A stretch of 49,132 nt of DNA from JANJUB01 sp040081075 (GTDB taxonomy: Bacteria > Armatimonadota > Fimbriimonadia > Fimbriimonadales > Fimbriimonadaceae), in NCBI GenBank assembly GCA_040081075.1, contig JBEBHJ010000022.1, forward strand, positions 1 through 49,132, in the 5' to 3' direction. The notes beneath the pieces are model-generated. The model saw only the letters and a program-made list of their open reading frames with translations. It had not been told where the DNA came from and did no database searches. A program made the position numbers and the translations under genes. Below, in pieces: positions 17,436-25,741 of this stretch (the first letter of the stretch is position 1; each line of letters opens with the position of its first letter).

Positions 17436-19310
17436 ATGCTCACTTTCTTGCTGACGGCCCTTCCGGCTGACCTCAAACTTGCCTCTCTCTTCACCGATCA
17501 CATGGTGTTTCAACGCCAAACAAATTGCCCGGTTTGGGGTTGGGCGTCTCCTGGTCAAAGAGTGACCATAGACGCTTCGTGGGGATCAAAAGCGACGGCG
17601 ACAGCTGATTCAAAGGGAGTTTGGAAGACAAACCTCAAAACGCCCGCTGCCGGTGGGCCTTTCTCGGTTAGTGTTTCTGGCGGAACAACAATCCAGTTGA
17701 ACGATGTTTTGGTTGGCGAGGTGTGGCTTTGTTCGGGCCAATCGAACATGGAAATGTGGCTCAAGGCCTACGCTTCGCCGCGACCCGTTGTGAATTGGGA
17801 GAAGGAGCTTGAATCCGCAAATCACCTGCCCCAAGTTCGGTTGTATCAAGTGCCGCGAAGGATGTCGCCTCAACCGGAAGTGACAATGGATGCTTCGTGG
17901 CAACTTTCATCATCCGAATCAGCGGGCATGTTCTCGGCCGTAGGCTTTATGTTTGCTCGCGAGTTAAACCAGAAGCTGAACGTGCCGGTTGGCATCATAC
18001 ACTCGAGTTGGGGAGGCACGGAGGTTGAACTGTGGACCAGCGAATCGGGCATGCGGGCGATGCCGGAGCTTGGGATGAAGCTGGACGCGTATCGCAAAAA
18101 CGCGGTCACGAACGTGACACGCCAAGCCGAATATCAAGCCGAACTCAAGAAATTTGTTCCAACGGAAAAACCCGAATGGACAACAGCTTCGTTTTCGCCG
18201 GACGCCACTTGGAAGTCGGTAACCAAAGCGGGAAGTTTTGAGTCAATCGGGCTCGGAAGTTTTGATGGTTCGGTCTGGTTCCGGGCTGAGGTTGATGTTC
18301 CGACCAACCTGGATGGACAGGAGGCAAAGCTAAAGCTCGGGACGATTGATGACGATGATCGAACATATTTCAATGGGAAACTGGTTGGCGAGACTGACGG
18401 CTGGGATACCCAACGCATCTATCCTGTTACTCTAAAAGCCGGGAAGAACTTAGTGGCTGTCCGTGCAACCGATGGCGCCGGAGCGGGCGGTTTCGGAGGC
18501 GAGCAGTTCATCGAAGTGGGCGGGCAGAAACTGGCTCTAGCGAATTGGCGTTATTTGCCCATCGTAAATCCGAATCGGCCCCCTCAACCGAACTACCTGC
18601 CATCGGCCGGCTTTTCGACGCTTTACAACGGTATGATTGCGCCGGTGGTGCCATTCGCCATCAAGGGTGCGCTATGGTATCAGGGCGAGTCCAACGTTTC
18701 GCGGGCCGAGCAATATCAGCGGTCGTTCCCCAACATGATTCAAGATTGGCGCAACGCATGGGAGAACGATTTCTCGTTCTACTTCGTTCAAATTGCGCCG
18801 TTCGCCTATCAGCCCCCCTACGGGCCCGAGCTTCGTGATGCCCAAGGGTACGCGCTGAAGTTGAAGAAGACAGGAATGGCAGTTACGACAGACTTAGTCG
18901 ACAATCTCACCAACATTCATCCAATCAAGAAACGCGAAGTTGCCGACCGCTTGGCGAACTTGGCCCTTTTTAATGATTACGGCAAGAACGTTTCTGCTTA
19001 CGGACCCACCTTCAAATCCTTGCTTCCGATGGGCCGGTCTCTACGGGTCACCTTCAGCCACGCAGTTGGGCTCAAGGGCACAGGCGAAGGATTCCAAGTT
19101 GCGGGGAAAGATGGGGTCTTCTGTGATGCGGCGGCGCGGATTGAAGGGGATTCGGTTGTGTTGGAGTCGATCCAGGTCAGCAATCCGGTTAACGTTCGAT
19201 ACGGTTGGAGTGACACGATGTTGGCATCCCTATGGAACGGATCGGGGTTACCGATGGTGCCGTTTCGCACGGATAATTTGCCGCTGTTTACGAAGGGGGC
19301 GCGCTGGTAG
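17436..19310 (+). CDS. Sialate O-acetylesterase (SASA family)
   Basis: The 624-residue protein removes O-acetyl groups from sialic acids or other sugars. A short signal is followed by the family opening LASLFTDHMVFQRQ. The nucleophile is S103 in CSGQSNME, then SSWGGTEVE, and a second active-site region has WYQGESNV and NIHPIKKREVADRLA with the catalytic His. Residues about 230-370 form an inserted beta-galactosidase-like jelly roll (FRAEVDVP, GTIDDDDRTYFNGKLVG), which is normal in long SASA esterases. It directly follows the sulfatase, so the two probably act on the same modified polysaccharide. Confidence 0.93.
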   Translation: MLTFLLTALPADLKLASLFTDHMVFQRQTNCPVWGWASPGQRVTIDASWGSKATATADSKGVWKTNLKTPAAGGPFSVSVSGGTTIQLNDVLVGEVWLCSGQSNMEMWLKAYASPRPVVNWEKELESANHLPQVRLYQVPRRMSPQPEVTMDASWQLSSSESAGMFSAVGFMFARELNQKLNVPVGIIHSSWGGTEVELWTSESGMRAMPELGMKLDAYRKNAVTNVTRQAEYQAELKKFVPTEKPEWTTASFSPDATWKSVTKAGSFESIGLGSFDGSVWFRAEVDVPTNLDGQEAKLKLGTIDDDDRTYFNGKLVGETDGWDTQRIYPVTLKAGKNLVAVRATDGAGAGGFGGEQFIEVGGQKLALANWRYLPIVNPNRPPQPNYLPSAGFSTLYNGMIAPVVPFAIKGALWYQGESNVSRAEQYQRSFPNMIQDWRNAWENDFSFYFVQIAPFAYQPPYGPELRDAQGYALKLKKTGMAVTTDLVDNLTNIHPIKKREVADRLANLALFNDYGKNVSAYGPTFKSLLPMGRSLRVTFSHAVGLKGTGEGFQVAGKDGVFCDAAARIEGDSVVLESIQVSNPVNVRYGWSDTMLASLWNGSGLPMVPFRTDNLPLFTKGARW

Positions 19311-19353
19311 CCGCTCAACCTGGTGACCACGCTCTAACGTGATGTGTGAACTT

Positions 19354-19379
19354 GCCGCACTATTTGTTCCTGGTGCGGC
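19354..19379 (+). other. Possible hairpin after the sialate esterase gene
   Basis: The arms GCCGCAC (19354-19360) and GTGCGGC (19373-19379) are perfectly complementary with a 12-nt loop. They lie 44 bp after the stop of the esterase. There is no T-run, so this would not be a standard intrinsic terminator. The rest of the gap up to 19487 shows nothing convincing. Confidence 0.3.
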
Positions 19380-19487
19380 GGTGGATAATCCAAACTCTGA
19401 AACACTCTGGTTCGCGCAACCGAGTACAGGGTGTTGTCCACGTGGGAAGTGCTTCGTTTGGTCCGAGTTGTTCGTCTCCTTATCAAG

Positions 19488-20048
19488 ATGAACGTACCCC
19501 CTCAAGACCCCAATACTCCTCCGCCGACTAGCCCTTACCCCTACGAAACTGGATCTGCCGCATATTATCGACCGGGAGCCGACGGGAGTCCCGCCTACGG
19601 CTCCGCAGACAAGCTGCAAGCGCTGTCTGATGGCTACTTTGGGCTCAACCCGATTTTTGGACTGAACGTTTTGTTCGCGCTTGGCTCAAACGTAATGATC
19701 CGAACCGCATCCCCGGACAACGTTGCCATGATTGCCATCGGAGTAATCGTGGTCATGTTTGTCAGCATCCTATTTCTGACTCTGCCAAAGAACAAGCAGA
19801 CTGCGTACGGCAAAGGCTGGTCCGATTCGAACGCGATCCTTGCTTCAGTTCTAATGGGTCTCAACAGTGCGTTGTGTTGTGGTGTAATCGGCTACATCGT
19901 TATGCAGAACATTGCATTGACGGAAATAAAGCGATATGGAATCAAAGGTGGAAGCTTCTTTGGGCTCAAAGAGAAAGACGTAGAAGCCCATATCGCCGCA
20001 ATGCGAACCGCGCCTCGAGGAGTTCAGCCTCCTACGTTTGGGGTTTGA
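19488..20048 (+). CDS. Hypothetical membrane protein with Pro-rich N-terminus
   Basis: From the ATG at 19488 the product has 186 residues. The first 30 are Pro/Tyr rich (PPQDPNTPPPTSPYPYE), followed by a polar linker and three hydrophobic segments: FGLNVLFALGSNVMI, VAMIAIGVIVVMFVSILFLTL and ASVLMGLNSALCCGVIGYIVM. The layout (disordered cytoplasmic Pro-rich head, then a small membrane bundle) recalls DUF4870 or CD225-like proteins, but I cannot assign a family. An in-frame TTG at 19431 would add nineteen basic/hydrophobic residues and is less likely. It converges on metG with a 2-bp gap. Confidence 0.6.
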   Translation: MNVPPQDPNTPPPTSPYPYETGSAAYYRPGADGSPAYGSADKLQALSDGYFGLNPIFGLNVLFALGSNVMIRTASPDNVAMIAIGVIVVMFVSILFLTLPKNKQTAYGKGWSDSNAILASVLMGLNSALCCGVIGYIVMQNIALTEIKRYGIKGGSFFGLKEKDVEAHIAAMRTAPRGVQPPTFGV

Positions 20049-20050
20049 TC

Positions 20051-21994
20051 TTAGCGAACCAATGAGCCTTCCGGTGCTTCCTTTTCGGGTTGCAAGAGGA
20101 TTGCGCCGCCGTTTTCGTCTACGGCGGCGAGAAGCATTCCTTGACTTTCAACACCACGTAACTTCGCGGGCTTAAGATTGAATACCATGACCACTTGCCG
20201 GCCCACCAGGTCCTCGGGCTTGTAGTTCACTTTTATTCCCGCTACAACCTGGCGGCGCTCCTCACCGATAATGAGTTGCAACTTAAGGAGCTTATCACTG
20301 CCTTCAATCTCTTCGGCTTCAAGCACGCGAGCAACGCGCAACTCAACTTTCGCGAAATCGGCGATCGTTATCTCGGCGGATTCCGTCGTACCTGCTTCGA
20401 TGGGAGTTGGATTTGGAGTTGGCGCGGGTGTTGGGGTTTCTTGTTTTGGTTCCATGGTTTTCTTAAGGTCGATTCGAGGGAAAATTGGCTGAGGTTGCCC
20501 GAGTGCACCGCCCGCGGGCACAGATGATACTTCGCTAATCTCGGTCCAGTTGATAAGGCCCGGCAACCCGAGTTGTGCCGCAATGGCGTCTGCAGCGGTC
20601 GGCATGATGGGGCGGATGAGACCTTCTGCAGTGCGAAGGCAGAGAAGCATTCCGCGAATAACGCTCGGCAAGGCTGGGTCGTTGTTCTTTGCCATTGCCC
20701 AGGGCGCAGCAGTGTCAATGTACTTATTTAAAAATCGAACTACGGCAATCGCTCGGTCAACGGCTTGATCCCAACGGAACGAGTCAATCATCGCCTCATA
20801 CTCATCCTTTGCGACCTTGACTTCGCGCAGCACATCAGCGGAAGGATCAGCCTCCGGAATCACGCCGCCAACAAACTTTTGAGCCATCGTGAGGCTGCGG
20901 TTGAGTGCATTGCCCAAGTCGTTGGCAAGATCTGAGTTGTACCGGCGCTCAACTTCCTCAAAGCTATAGTTCGTATCGCCTTCATAGGGAAGTAGTGCGG
21001 CCAAGCTGTATCGAACTGCATCAATGGCGATTTCAGGCGCACAACCGGAAACTTCCACCAGGTGGGCTGAGAGTTGCTGTGGAGTAACTAGCCCGCCCGC
21101 TTTAGACTTGCTTATCTTCTCGCCCCCAAATGTAAACCAGCCGTGGGCGATAATCGTTTTTGGCAACGGTAAACCCGCGCCCATCAACATGGCGGGCCAA
21201 AGGGTGGCGTGGAAGCGGGTAAAGATTTCCTTCCCCATCCAATGAACGTCTGCGGGCCACAGGTCGTCCCAACCGGCGTTCGGCCAACCCGTTGCTGCAA
21301 GATAGTTTATGAGAGCCTCGAACCAAACATAGATGACCTTCGAATCGTCGCCAGGCACGGGAATGCCCCAACCCATGTTTTGTCGCGTGATGCACATGTC
21401 CCGCAGTCCTGAAGTGATGAAACTGACCACTTCATTTTTCCGGGATTCCGGCAAAAGGAAAGTTGGGTTCGCCGCGATGTGAGCCAAGAGCTGATCTCCA
21501 AAAGCCGATAGCTTGAAGAAGTAGTTCTCCTCGCTTACGCGTCTAACCTCGTTGCCATCAGGGCTCTTGCCGTCAACCAAATCCGACTCACGCACAAAGG
21601 TCTCCGCCGAGACGTCGTACCAACCTTCATATTTGTCGATGTAAACGTAACCCTTGTCTTTCAGAATCGCGAAGAGCTCTTGAACAACCTTGTGGTGGCG
21701 CTCTTCGGTGGTGCGCATGAAGATGTCGTATTTGATGTTAAGGAAGTCCCACGTCTCAACGAACTTATGGGCGACCTCGTCTACGAACTCCTGCGGGTCG
21801 CGACCTGCGGCTTGAGCGGCCTCGAGCACCTTGGTGGCATTTTCATCGGTCCCGGTGAGAAAGCACACGTCTTCCCCCCGCATTTGTCGGTACCGCCTTT
21901 CAAAATCACACACGGCGGTCGTAAGCGAACTCCCGATGTGGGGCGCGGCGTTAACATAGTAAATCGGGGTAGTTATATAATATCGCTTCGACAT
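20051..21994 (-). CDS. metG: Methionyl-tRNA synthetase with C-terminal tRNA-binding domain
   Basis: The 647-residue enzyme charges tRNA-Met. The class I signature PHIGSS follows the N-terminal RYYITTPIYYVN; the KMSKS loop is KISKSKAGG. The domain order is catalytic Rossmann fold, anticodon-binding helical bundle (AND..LGNALNR), a Pro/Thr-rich linker and an EMAP/Trbp111-like OB domain (FAKVELRVARVLEAE..KLLKLQ, VAGI, MVFNLKPAKLRGVESQGMLLAA). The connective peptide lacks an obvious Cys4 zinc knuckle (no CxxC in the catalytic part), placing it in the zinc-less type (as in Thermus/Aquifex-like forms). I chose the ATG at 21994; a GTG at 22000 would add two residues. Confidence 0.97.
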   Translation of the reverse strand: MSKRYYITTPIYYVNAAPHIGSSLTTAVCDFERRYRQMRGEDVCFLTGTDENATKVLEAAQAAGRDPQEFVDEVAHKFVETWDFLNIKYDIFMRTTEERHHKVVQELFAILKDKGYVYIDKYEGWYDVSAETFVRESDLVDGKSPDGNEVRRVSEENYFFKLSAFGDQLLAHIAANPTFLLPESRKNEVVSFITSGLRDMCITRQNMGWGIPVPGDDSKVIYVWFEALINYLAATGWPNAGWDDLWPADVHWMGKEIFTRFHATLWPAMLMGAGLPLPKTIIAHGWFTFGGEKISKSKAGGLVTPQQLSAHLVEVSGCAPEIAIDAVRYSLAALLPYEGDTNYSFEEVERRYNSDLANDLGNALNRSLTMAQKFVGGVIPEADPSADVLREVKVAKDEYEAMIDSFRWDQAVDRAIAVVRFLNKYIDTAAPWAMAKNNDPALPSVIRGMLLCLRTAEGLIRPIMPTAADAIAAQLGLPGLINWTEISEVSSVPAGGALGQPQPIFPRIDLKKTMEPKQETPTPAPTPNPTPIEAGTTESAEITIADFAKVELRVARVLEAEEIEGSDKLLKLQLIIGEERRQVVAGIKVNYKPEDLVGRQVVMVFNLKPAKLRGVESQGMLLAAVDENGGAILLQPEKEAPEGSLVR

Positions 21995-22105
21995 TTCCAC
22001 AAAGATTGTGAAGCGAACGGGTTATTTGCCGCCGAACAACCTCTTTTGAACCAAAACTAGTAACTTCGCGGGTGGCAAGCGGACCTCCAATCTCATATAC
22101 TAACT

Positions 22106-22219
22106 GTGAACCAATTGAACCTTCCCCCGCCAAATTGCCAGTTTGATTTCTATGACTCGGGTTTGGCACAAGAAGTGTTGCAAGAATGGACAGCCCAACG
22201 TGGCTGGGAAAAGAAATGA
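22106..22219 (+). CDS. Possible 37-residue small protein coupled to the PEP-CTERM gene
   Basis: A GTG at 22106 (or TTG at 22115) opens a frame of up to 37 residues, ending in TGA at 22217-22219. Its stop overlaps the ATG of the PEP-CTERM gene as ATGA. The product looks protein-like rather than random: NLPPPNCQFDFYDSG followed by an amphipathic helix (LAQEVLQEWTAQRGWEKK). It has no signal peptide. The ATGA overlap is the strongest evidence that it is translated and that the downstream gene starts at 22216. Nothing indicates its function; it could be a leader peptide that controls the next gene. Confidence 0.45.
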   Translation: MNQLNLPPPNCQFDFYDSGLAQEVLQEWTAQRGWEKK

Positions 22220-22932
22220 ACCTCAATACACGATTCTTATTACTGACTGGCTTGCTTGTCGCAACGACGGCGGCTCAGGCGGCTGTCCCTACTGGAGCCT
22301 ACATTCGGCGTCCTGTCAGTTCTATCTCAGACCTAATCAAGCATGTAAAAGCGGATCCGATCGTTGCTGACCGATATGTTCGCCACTTCCGAATGAACAA
22401 AGAAAGCGTGATCTCCTACCTCGGGACTTTACACCAGAGTTCTCTTGATCATTCAGGAGCCTATACGGTGTACAACGTGCATGACAACATTTTACGAAGC
22501 CGAGTCCTTCAACTCAAGAAGGGGACAGCGTGCTTTGCTGACAGCAGCGGTCGTCCCATTCTGCTAAAGATTTGTGGTAACCCGATGGTATGGAATCTTC
22601 CTCCAATCGGCACGGCTCCGGTCGTTGGTGCAACCGCTACAGGTGAAGTTCCTACAGCATCCGATGAAGTTACGGCTGTTGCCATGGCTGCTCCGGTTGT
22701 TATTCCTGGACTAGAACCCGTTCCCTCCACGCCGCCCGTAACCGTAACATCATCAATGTCGCGCTCTCGAGGCGAAAACTTTTTGCCACTCTTGGCCTTG
22801 CTCGGAGGAGCCGCATTCCTGATCAAGGACGATAACAACGATTGCAAGCCCGTTCCAGAGCCTGCAACAATGGTTGCGCTGGCCTCGGGTGTCGCGGTTA
22901 TGGCCCGTCGCCGAAAGAAAAAGAACAGTTAA
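22216..22932 (+). CDS. PEP-CTERM sorting domain protein
   Basis: The 238-residue secreted protein has a signal peptide (MNLNTRFLLLTGLLVATTAAQAA). The C-terminal tripartite sorting signal consists of VPEP, a hydrophobic segment (MVALASGVAVMA) and a basic tail (RRRKKK). PEP-CTERM proteins are processed by an exosortase and delivered to the cell surface, often together with exopolysaccharide. The middle is a low-complexity Ala/Pro/Val region plus an extra hydrophobic segment (FLPLLALLGGAAFLI) before the sorting motif. No exosortase gene is in the window. The start is fixed by the ATGA overlap with the small upstream ORF; a strong terminator follows 26 bp after the stop. Confidence 0.88.
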   Translation: MNLNTRFLLLTGLLVATTAAQAAVPTGAYIRRPVSSISDLIKHVKADPIVADRYVRHFRMNKESVISYLGTLHQSSLDHSGAYTVYNVHDNILRSRVLQLKKGTACFADSSGRPILLKICGNPMVWNLPPIGTAPVVGATATGEVPTASDEVTAVAMAAPVVIPGLEPVPSTPPVTVTSSMSRSRGENFLPLLALLGGAAFLIKDDNNDCKPVPEPATMVALASGVAVMARRRKKKNS

Positions 22933-22958
22933 AGTTAACGTGCCGTTTTGAGGTGGAA

Positions 22959-22988
22959 GGGACGCGAGAAATCGCGTCCCCTTTTTTT
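22959..22988 (+). terminator. Intrinsic terminator after the PEP-CTERM gene
   Basis: A perfect 9-bp stem (GGGACGCGA at 22959-22967 with TCGCGTCCC at 22972-22980) closed by a GAAA tetraloop is followed by C and seven T. It is the cleanest terminator in the window and separates the PEP-CTERM gene from the oxidoreductase. Confidence 0.92.
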
Positions 22989-23003
22989 GTTGTAGGATGA
23001 AGC

Positions 23004-24596
23004 GTGCCGAATCGAAGTTGTGATGTTCTAATTGTTGGTGGCGGAATTGGGGGAGTTGCCGCTGCCCTCTCGGCATGTAGCCTAGGCATGAATGTCGTAC
23101 TTACCGAAGAAACTGACTGGATTGGCGGACAGTTAACCGCGCAAGCCGTTCCCCCTGATGAGCATCCATGGATTGAGGAGTTTGGTTGCACTGCGCGATA
23201 TCGAGAATTTCGCAATCGGGTCCGGGATTGGTATCGGAAGAATGGGGGCTTGAATGCCGAGACACTTTCCGATCCATTCTTCAACCCAGGCACGGGTTGG
23301 GTGAGCCGCTTGTGCCACGAACCCGAGGTTGCCCTATCCGTCCTCTTGGAAATGGCAGCCCCGCATATGCATTCTGGGCAACTTGAAATACTCTTAAAGC
23401 GAAAGCCGAAGGCTGCCGAAGTTTTAGGTGATTGCGTAAATGCCGTAAGCTTCCTCAATCTTGAAACGGGCCAAACTGAGGAGATCGGCTTCAAGGTGGT
23501 GCTTGATGCCACGGAGCTAGGCGACCTGCTCCTTTTGACGGGCACCGAATACAATCTCGGCGCAGAGAGCCAACGTGACACCGGTGAACCGAACGCACTT
23601 GAAGGAGACCCCGATCCAAACAACGTGCAGGGGCTCACGTGGGTGTTTGCCATGGGGCTCGGAGCCAGTAGCCCTCCTCAAAAGCCGGAAGATTACGAAT
23701 TTTGGAGAGCTTATCGCCCGGATTTCTGGCCGGGTCCGCTGCTCGGTTTCGACGTACTCCATGCTCATACGCAAGAACCAAGGCGGCTTCCTTTGTTTAG
23801 CGAGGATTGGTATGCCTTGTTCCCGTATCGACAGATCATCAATCCGACCGTCCTAAACCTTGAGCGAGATCCAGTGACGGTCGTGAATTGGCCCCAAAAT
23901 GACTACTTCTTACAATCAATAATTGATGTGGAACCTTACGAGCCTCATCCGATGCCAGGGGCCAGCGGACCAATTTCAGCCCAACGTCTACAGGATGCAA
24001 GAATGCTCTCGTCGGGCCTCCTCTATTGGCTCCAAACTGAGGCACCACGTAACGATGGGGGCTTGGGCTACCCAGAATGTTATGCCGCCTCCGGTATCAC
24101 CGGCACACCGGACGGCTTTGCCAAGTACCCCTACATCCGTGAATCACGTCGAATCAAGGCTCAGTTTACGATTTTAGAGCAGCACGTTGCGGCTTATACT
24201 AACCCGGGATTAGACCGGGCTCCAGGTTTCGCGGACAGTGTTGGTATTGGCGCCTATCGAATCGACCTTCACCCCAGTACGAGTGGAGCCAACATGATTG
24301 ATACGAGCACCCTACCGTTTGAGATCCCTTTACGGGCGATGATCCCCATTCGGATGCAGAACTTGATCCCAGCGGGCAAAAACATTGGAACCACTCACAT
24401 CACAAACGGGTGTTACCGATTGCACCCGGTAGAGTGGAATATCGGGGAAATCGCCGGCATCATGGCCGCCCTTATTATTGAAAAGGATATTCCGGTTCAA
24501 GCTTTGGGAAAAAACCCAGACGTCGTCCAATCAGAGGCGGTCACACAGGGAATACCACTCTCCTGGCCCGCAGGTGCTACTTTGTGGGCACTCTAG
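23004..24596 (+). CDS. FAD-dependent oxidoreductase (FAD_oxidored family)
   Basis: The protein (530 residues) starts at GTG, preceded by AGGA 7 bp away. The dinucleotide-binding motif GGGIGG (12-17) follows CDVLIV, and an acidic residue (TEETDWIGGQ) ends the second strand, as in FAD-binding Rossmann folds. Segments such as LDATELGDLL, WPGNDY-like NWPQNDY, GYPECYAASGITGTPDGFAKYPYIRESRRIKAQ and NGCYRLHPVEWNIGEIAG match the xanthan lyase-associated FAD-dependent oxidoreductase group common in carbohydrate-degrading bacteria. The substrate is unknown. No membrane segment is seen. It stands between the terminator and the chemotaxis-like cluster. Confidence 0.9.
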   Translation: MPNRSCDVLIVGGGIGGVAAALSACSLGMNVVLTEETDWIGGQLTAQAVPPDEHPWIEEFGCTARYREFRNRVRDWYRKNGGLNAETLSDPFFNPGTGWVSRLCHEPEVALSVLLEMAAPHMHSGQLEILLKRKPKAAEVLGDCVNAVSFLNLETGQTEEIGFKVVLDATELGDLLLLTGTEYNLGAESQRDTGEPNALEGDPDPNNVQGLTWVFAMGLGASSPPQKPEDYEFWRAYRPDFWPGPLLGFDVLHAHTQEPRRLPLFSEDWYALFPYRQIINPTVLNLERDPVTVVNWPQNDYFLQSIIDVEPYEPHPMPGASGPISAQRLQDARMLSSGLLYWLQTEAPRNDGGLGYPECYAASGITGTPDGFAKYPYIRESRRIKAQFTILEQHVAAYTNPGLDRAPGFADSVGIGAYRIDLHPSTSGANMIDTSTLPFEIPLRAMIPIRMQNLIPAGKNIGTTHITNGCYRLHPVEWNIGEIAGIMAALIIEKDIPVQALGKNPDVVQSEAVTQGIPLSWPAGATLWAL

Positions 24597-24650
24597 TATA
24601 AATACCTGTAATCTAGTTCGAACCGAGATGGAATAACCAGCTCGGGCGGA

Positions 24651-25226
24651 ATGTGGAGTAACGATTTATCAATAAATCCAGTCTTGGCACAAACATGTGT
24701 GTCCACGCTTTCGCGTGCGGTTGAGAACAGCCTCCCGCATTTCTTTGCATCGTCAGGAGTTCTGTTGCTCCCAAGCCAAACTCGCTGCGAAATGATCCGT
24801 ATGGTTCAGTTAGCGAAGCGGGCGAACCAAGAGGAAAGGCCCGTGCTCGCGGTGCTGTTCCCCTTGAGCGACAGCGGCGACCTGCTTGCGATCGTCTTGA
24901 GCGAAGAGGTTGCGGAGAAAGTCGCTTCTAATAGACTCCCATGGGAGCAACGGTTGCAAGAAGTCAGCGAGAAGGTCGCACCGTTTGTAAAGCCCGTTGT
25001 GGCCGCGCTTGATTTGGATGCTCCGTCCGAGCCAAGCTTCGTGTTTGATATGCATGCCGTCGCGATCGAATCAATGGCAACGGCGGTCGGGAGCACGCGT
25101 CACTCTGCGGTTCTGTTAACGAGCCACCTGAATACCTTGGATAGTGAAACCGTTCAGATCGTTGTTCTAACCACACCTGAACGACTAGAGCGTAGTTTCA
25201 AGGTTCATTATGCGGAGGCAGCTTAA
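24651..25226 (+). CDS. Hypothetical protein, possibly CheC/CheX-like
   Basis: I do not recognise this 191-residue protein directly. It has an N-terminal helical part, a strand-helix segment (RPVLAVLFPLSDSGDLLAIVLSEEVAEKVAS) and a second copy-like region (ESMATAVGSTRHSAVLLTS, VQIVVLTTPERLERSF). That arrangement loosely resembles the pseudo-symmetric CheC/CheX/FliY phosphatase fold, but the E..E..N catalytic motif is not evident. The case rests mainly on its position: 3 bp upstream of cheD, whose usual partner is CheC. It is the first gene of a three-gene operon with cheD and an HDOD protein. Confidence 0.55.
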   Translation: MWSNDLSINPVLAQTCVSTLSRAVENSLPHFFASSGVLLLPSQTRCEMIRMVQLAKRANQEERPVLAVLFPLSDSGDLLAIVLSEEVAEKVASNRLPWEQRLQEVSEKVAPFVKPVVAALDLDAPSEPSFVFDMHAVAIESMATAVGSTRHSAVLLTSHLNTLDSETVQIVVLTTPERLERSFKVHYAEAA

Positions 25227-25229
25227 ATC

Positions 25230-25730
25230 ATGACCGCGATACAAAGTCTGGTGGGAATCGGCGAGATCCAAGCCGTCCAGGGCGACGCAACATTTATCTG
25301 CATTGGCTTGGGTTCGTGCATCGGGCTGTTTGTCAGCGATGCACAGACGGGGGTAAATGCGATGGCCCATTTTATGTTACCGAAGGCCTTCGACAAATCC
25401 GCCAGTGATCGTCCTGCAAAGTTCGCGGATACGGGCTTCATCGCACTCATTGAAATGGTCGAGCGACTGGGAGGAGATCGAACTAGGCTCAAGGCCGTTC
25501 TTGCTGGAGGAGCACATGTCCTTCAAAGTCGCATTGTGAACTCGCAATTGGAGTTTGGTGTGCGCAACACTCGCATGGTAAAGGAGATGTTGGAAGAGTA
25601 TGGAATCGAGGTTCTCGCTGAGGAAACCGGAGGGACAAAGGGAAGAACTCTCACCGTAGACACAGCGGTCGGCAAGGCGACAATTCGCAGCGCGGGTGAG
25701 CCTGAGCGCATTTTATACCGATTTAAATAG
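25230..25730 (+). CDS. cheD: Chemoreceptor glutamine deamidase CheD
   Basis: CheD deamidates glutamine residues of chemoreceptors and binds CheC. The 166-residue protein has the signature GLGSCIGLFV, with catalytic Cys30, and AHFMLPK with His47. It continues with KAVLAGGAHVL, GVRNTRMVKEML and GGTKGRTLTVDTAVG. The residue six before the Cys, a Thr in the structurally characterised Thermotoga enzyme as I recall, is Cys24 here (CIGLGSC). The gene is flanked by the possible CheC-like gene (3 bp) and an HDOD gene (11 bp), but there are no cheA, cheW or mcp genes nearby. Confidence 0.95.
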   Translation: MTAIQSLVGIGEIQAVQGDATFICIGLGSCIGLFVSDAQTGVNAMAHFMLPKAFDKSASDRPAKFADTGFIALIEMVERLGGDRTRLKAVLAGGAHVLQSRIVNSQLEFGVRNTRMVKEMLEEYGIEVLAEETGGTKGRTLTVDTAVGKATIRSAGEPERILYRFK

Positions 25731-25741
25731 GGAGTTGAGCT

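Noticed and set aside
22164..22182. Sigma-54-like promoter TTGGCAC...TTGC before the PEP-CTERM gene
   Set aside because: The spacing between GG and GC is 13 nt instead of the required 10, and the sequence lies inside the small ORF.
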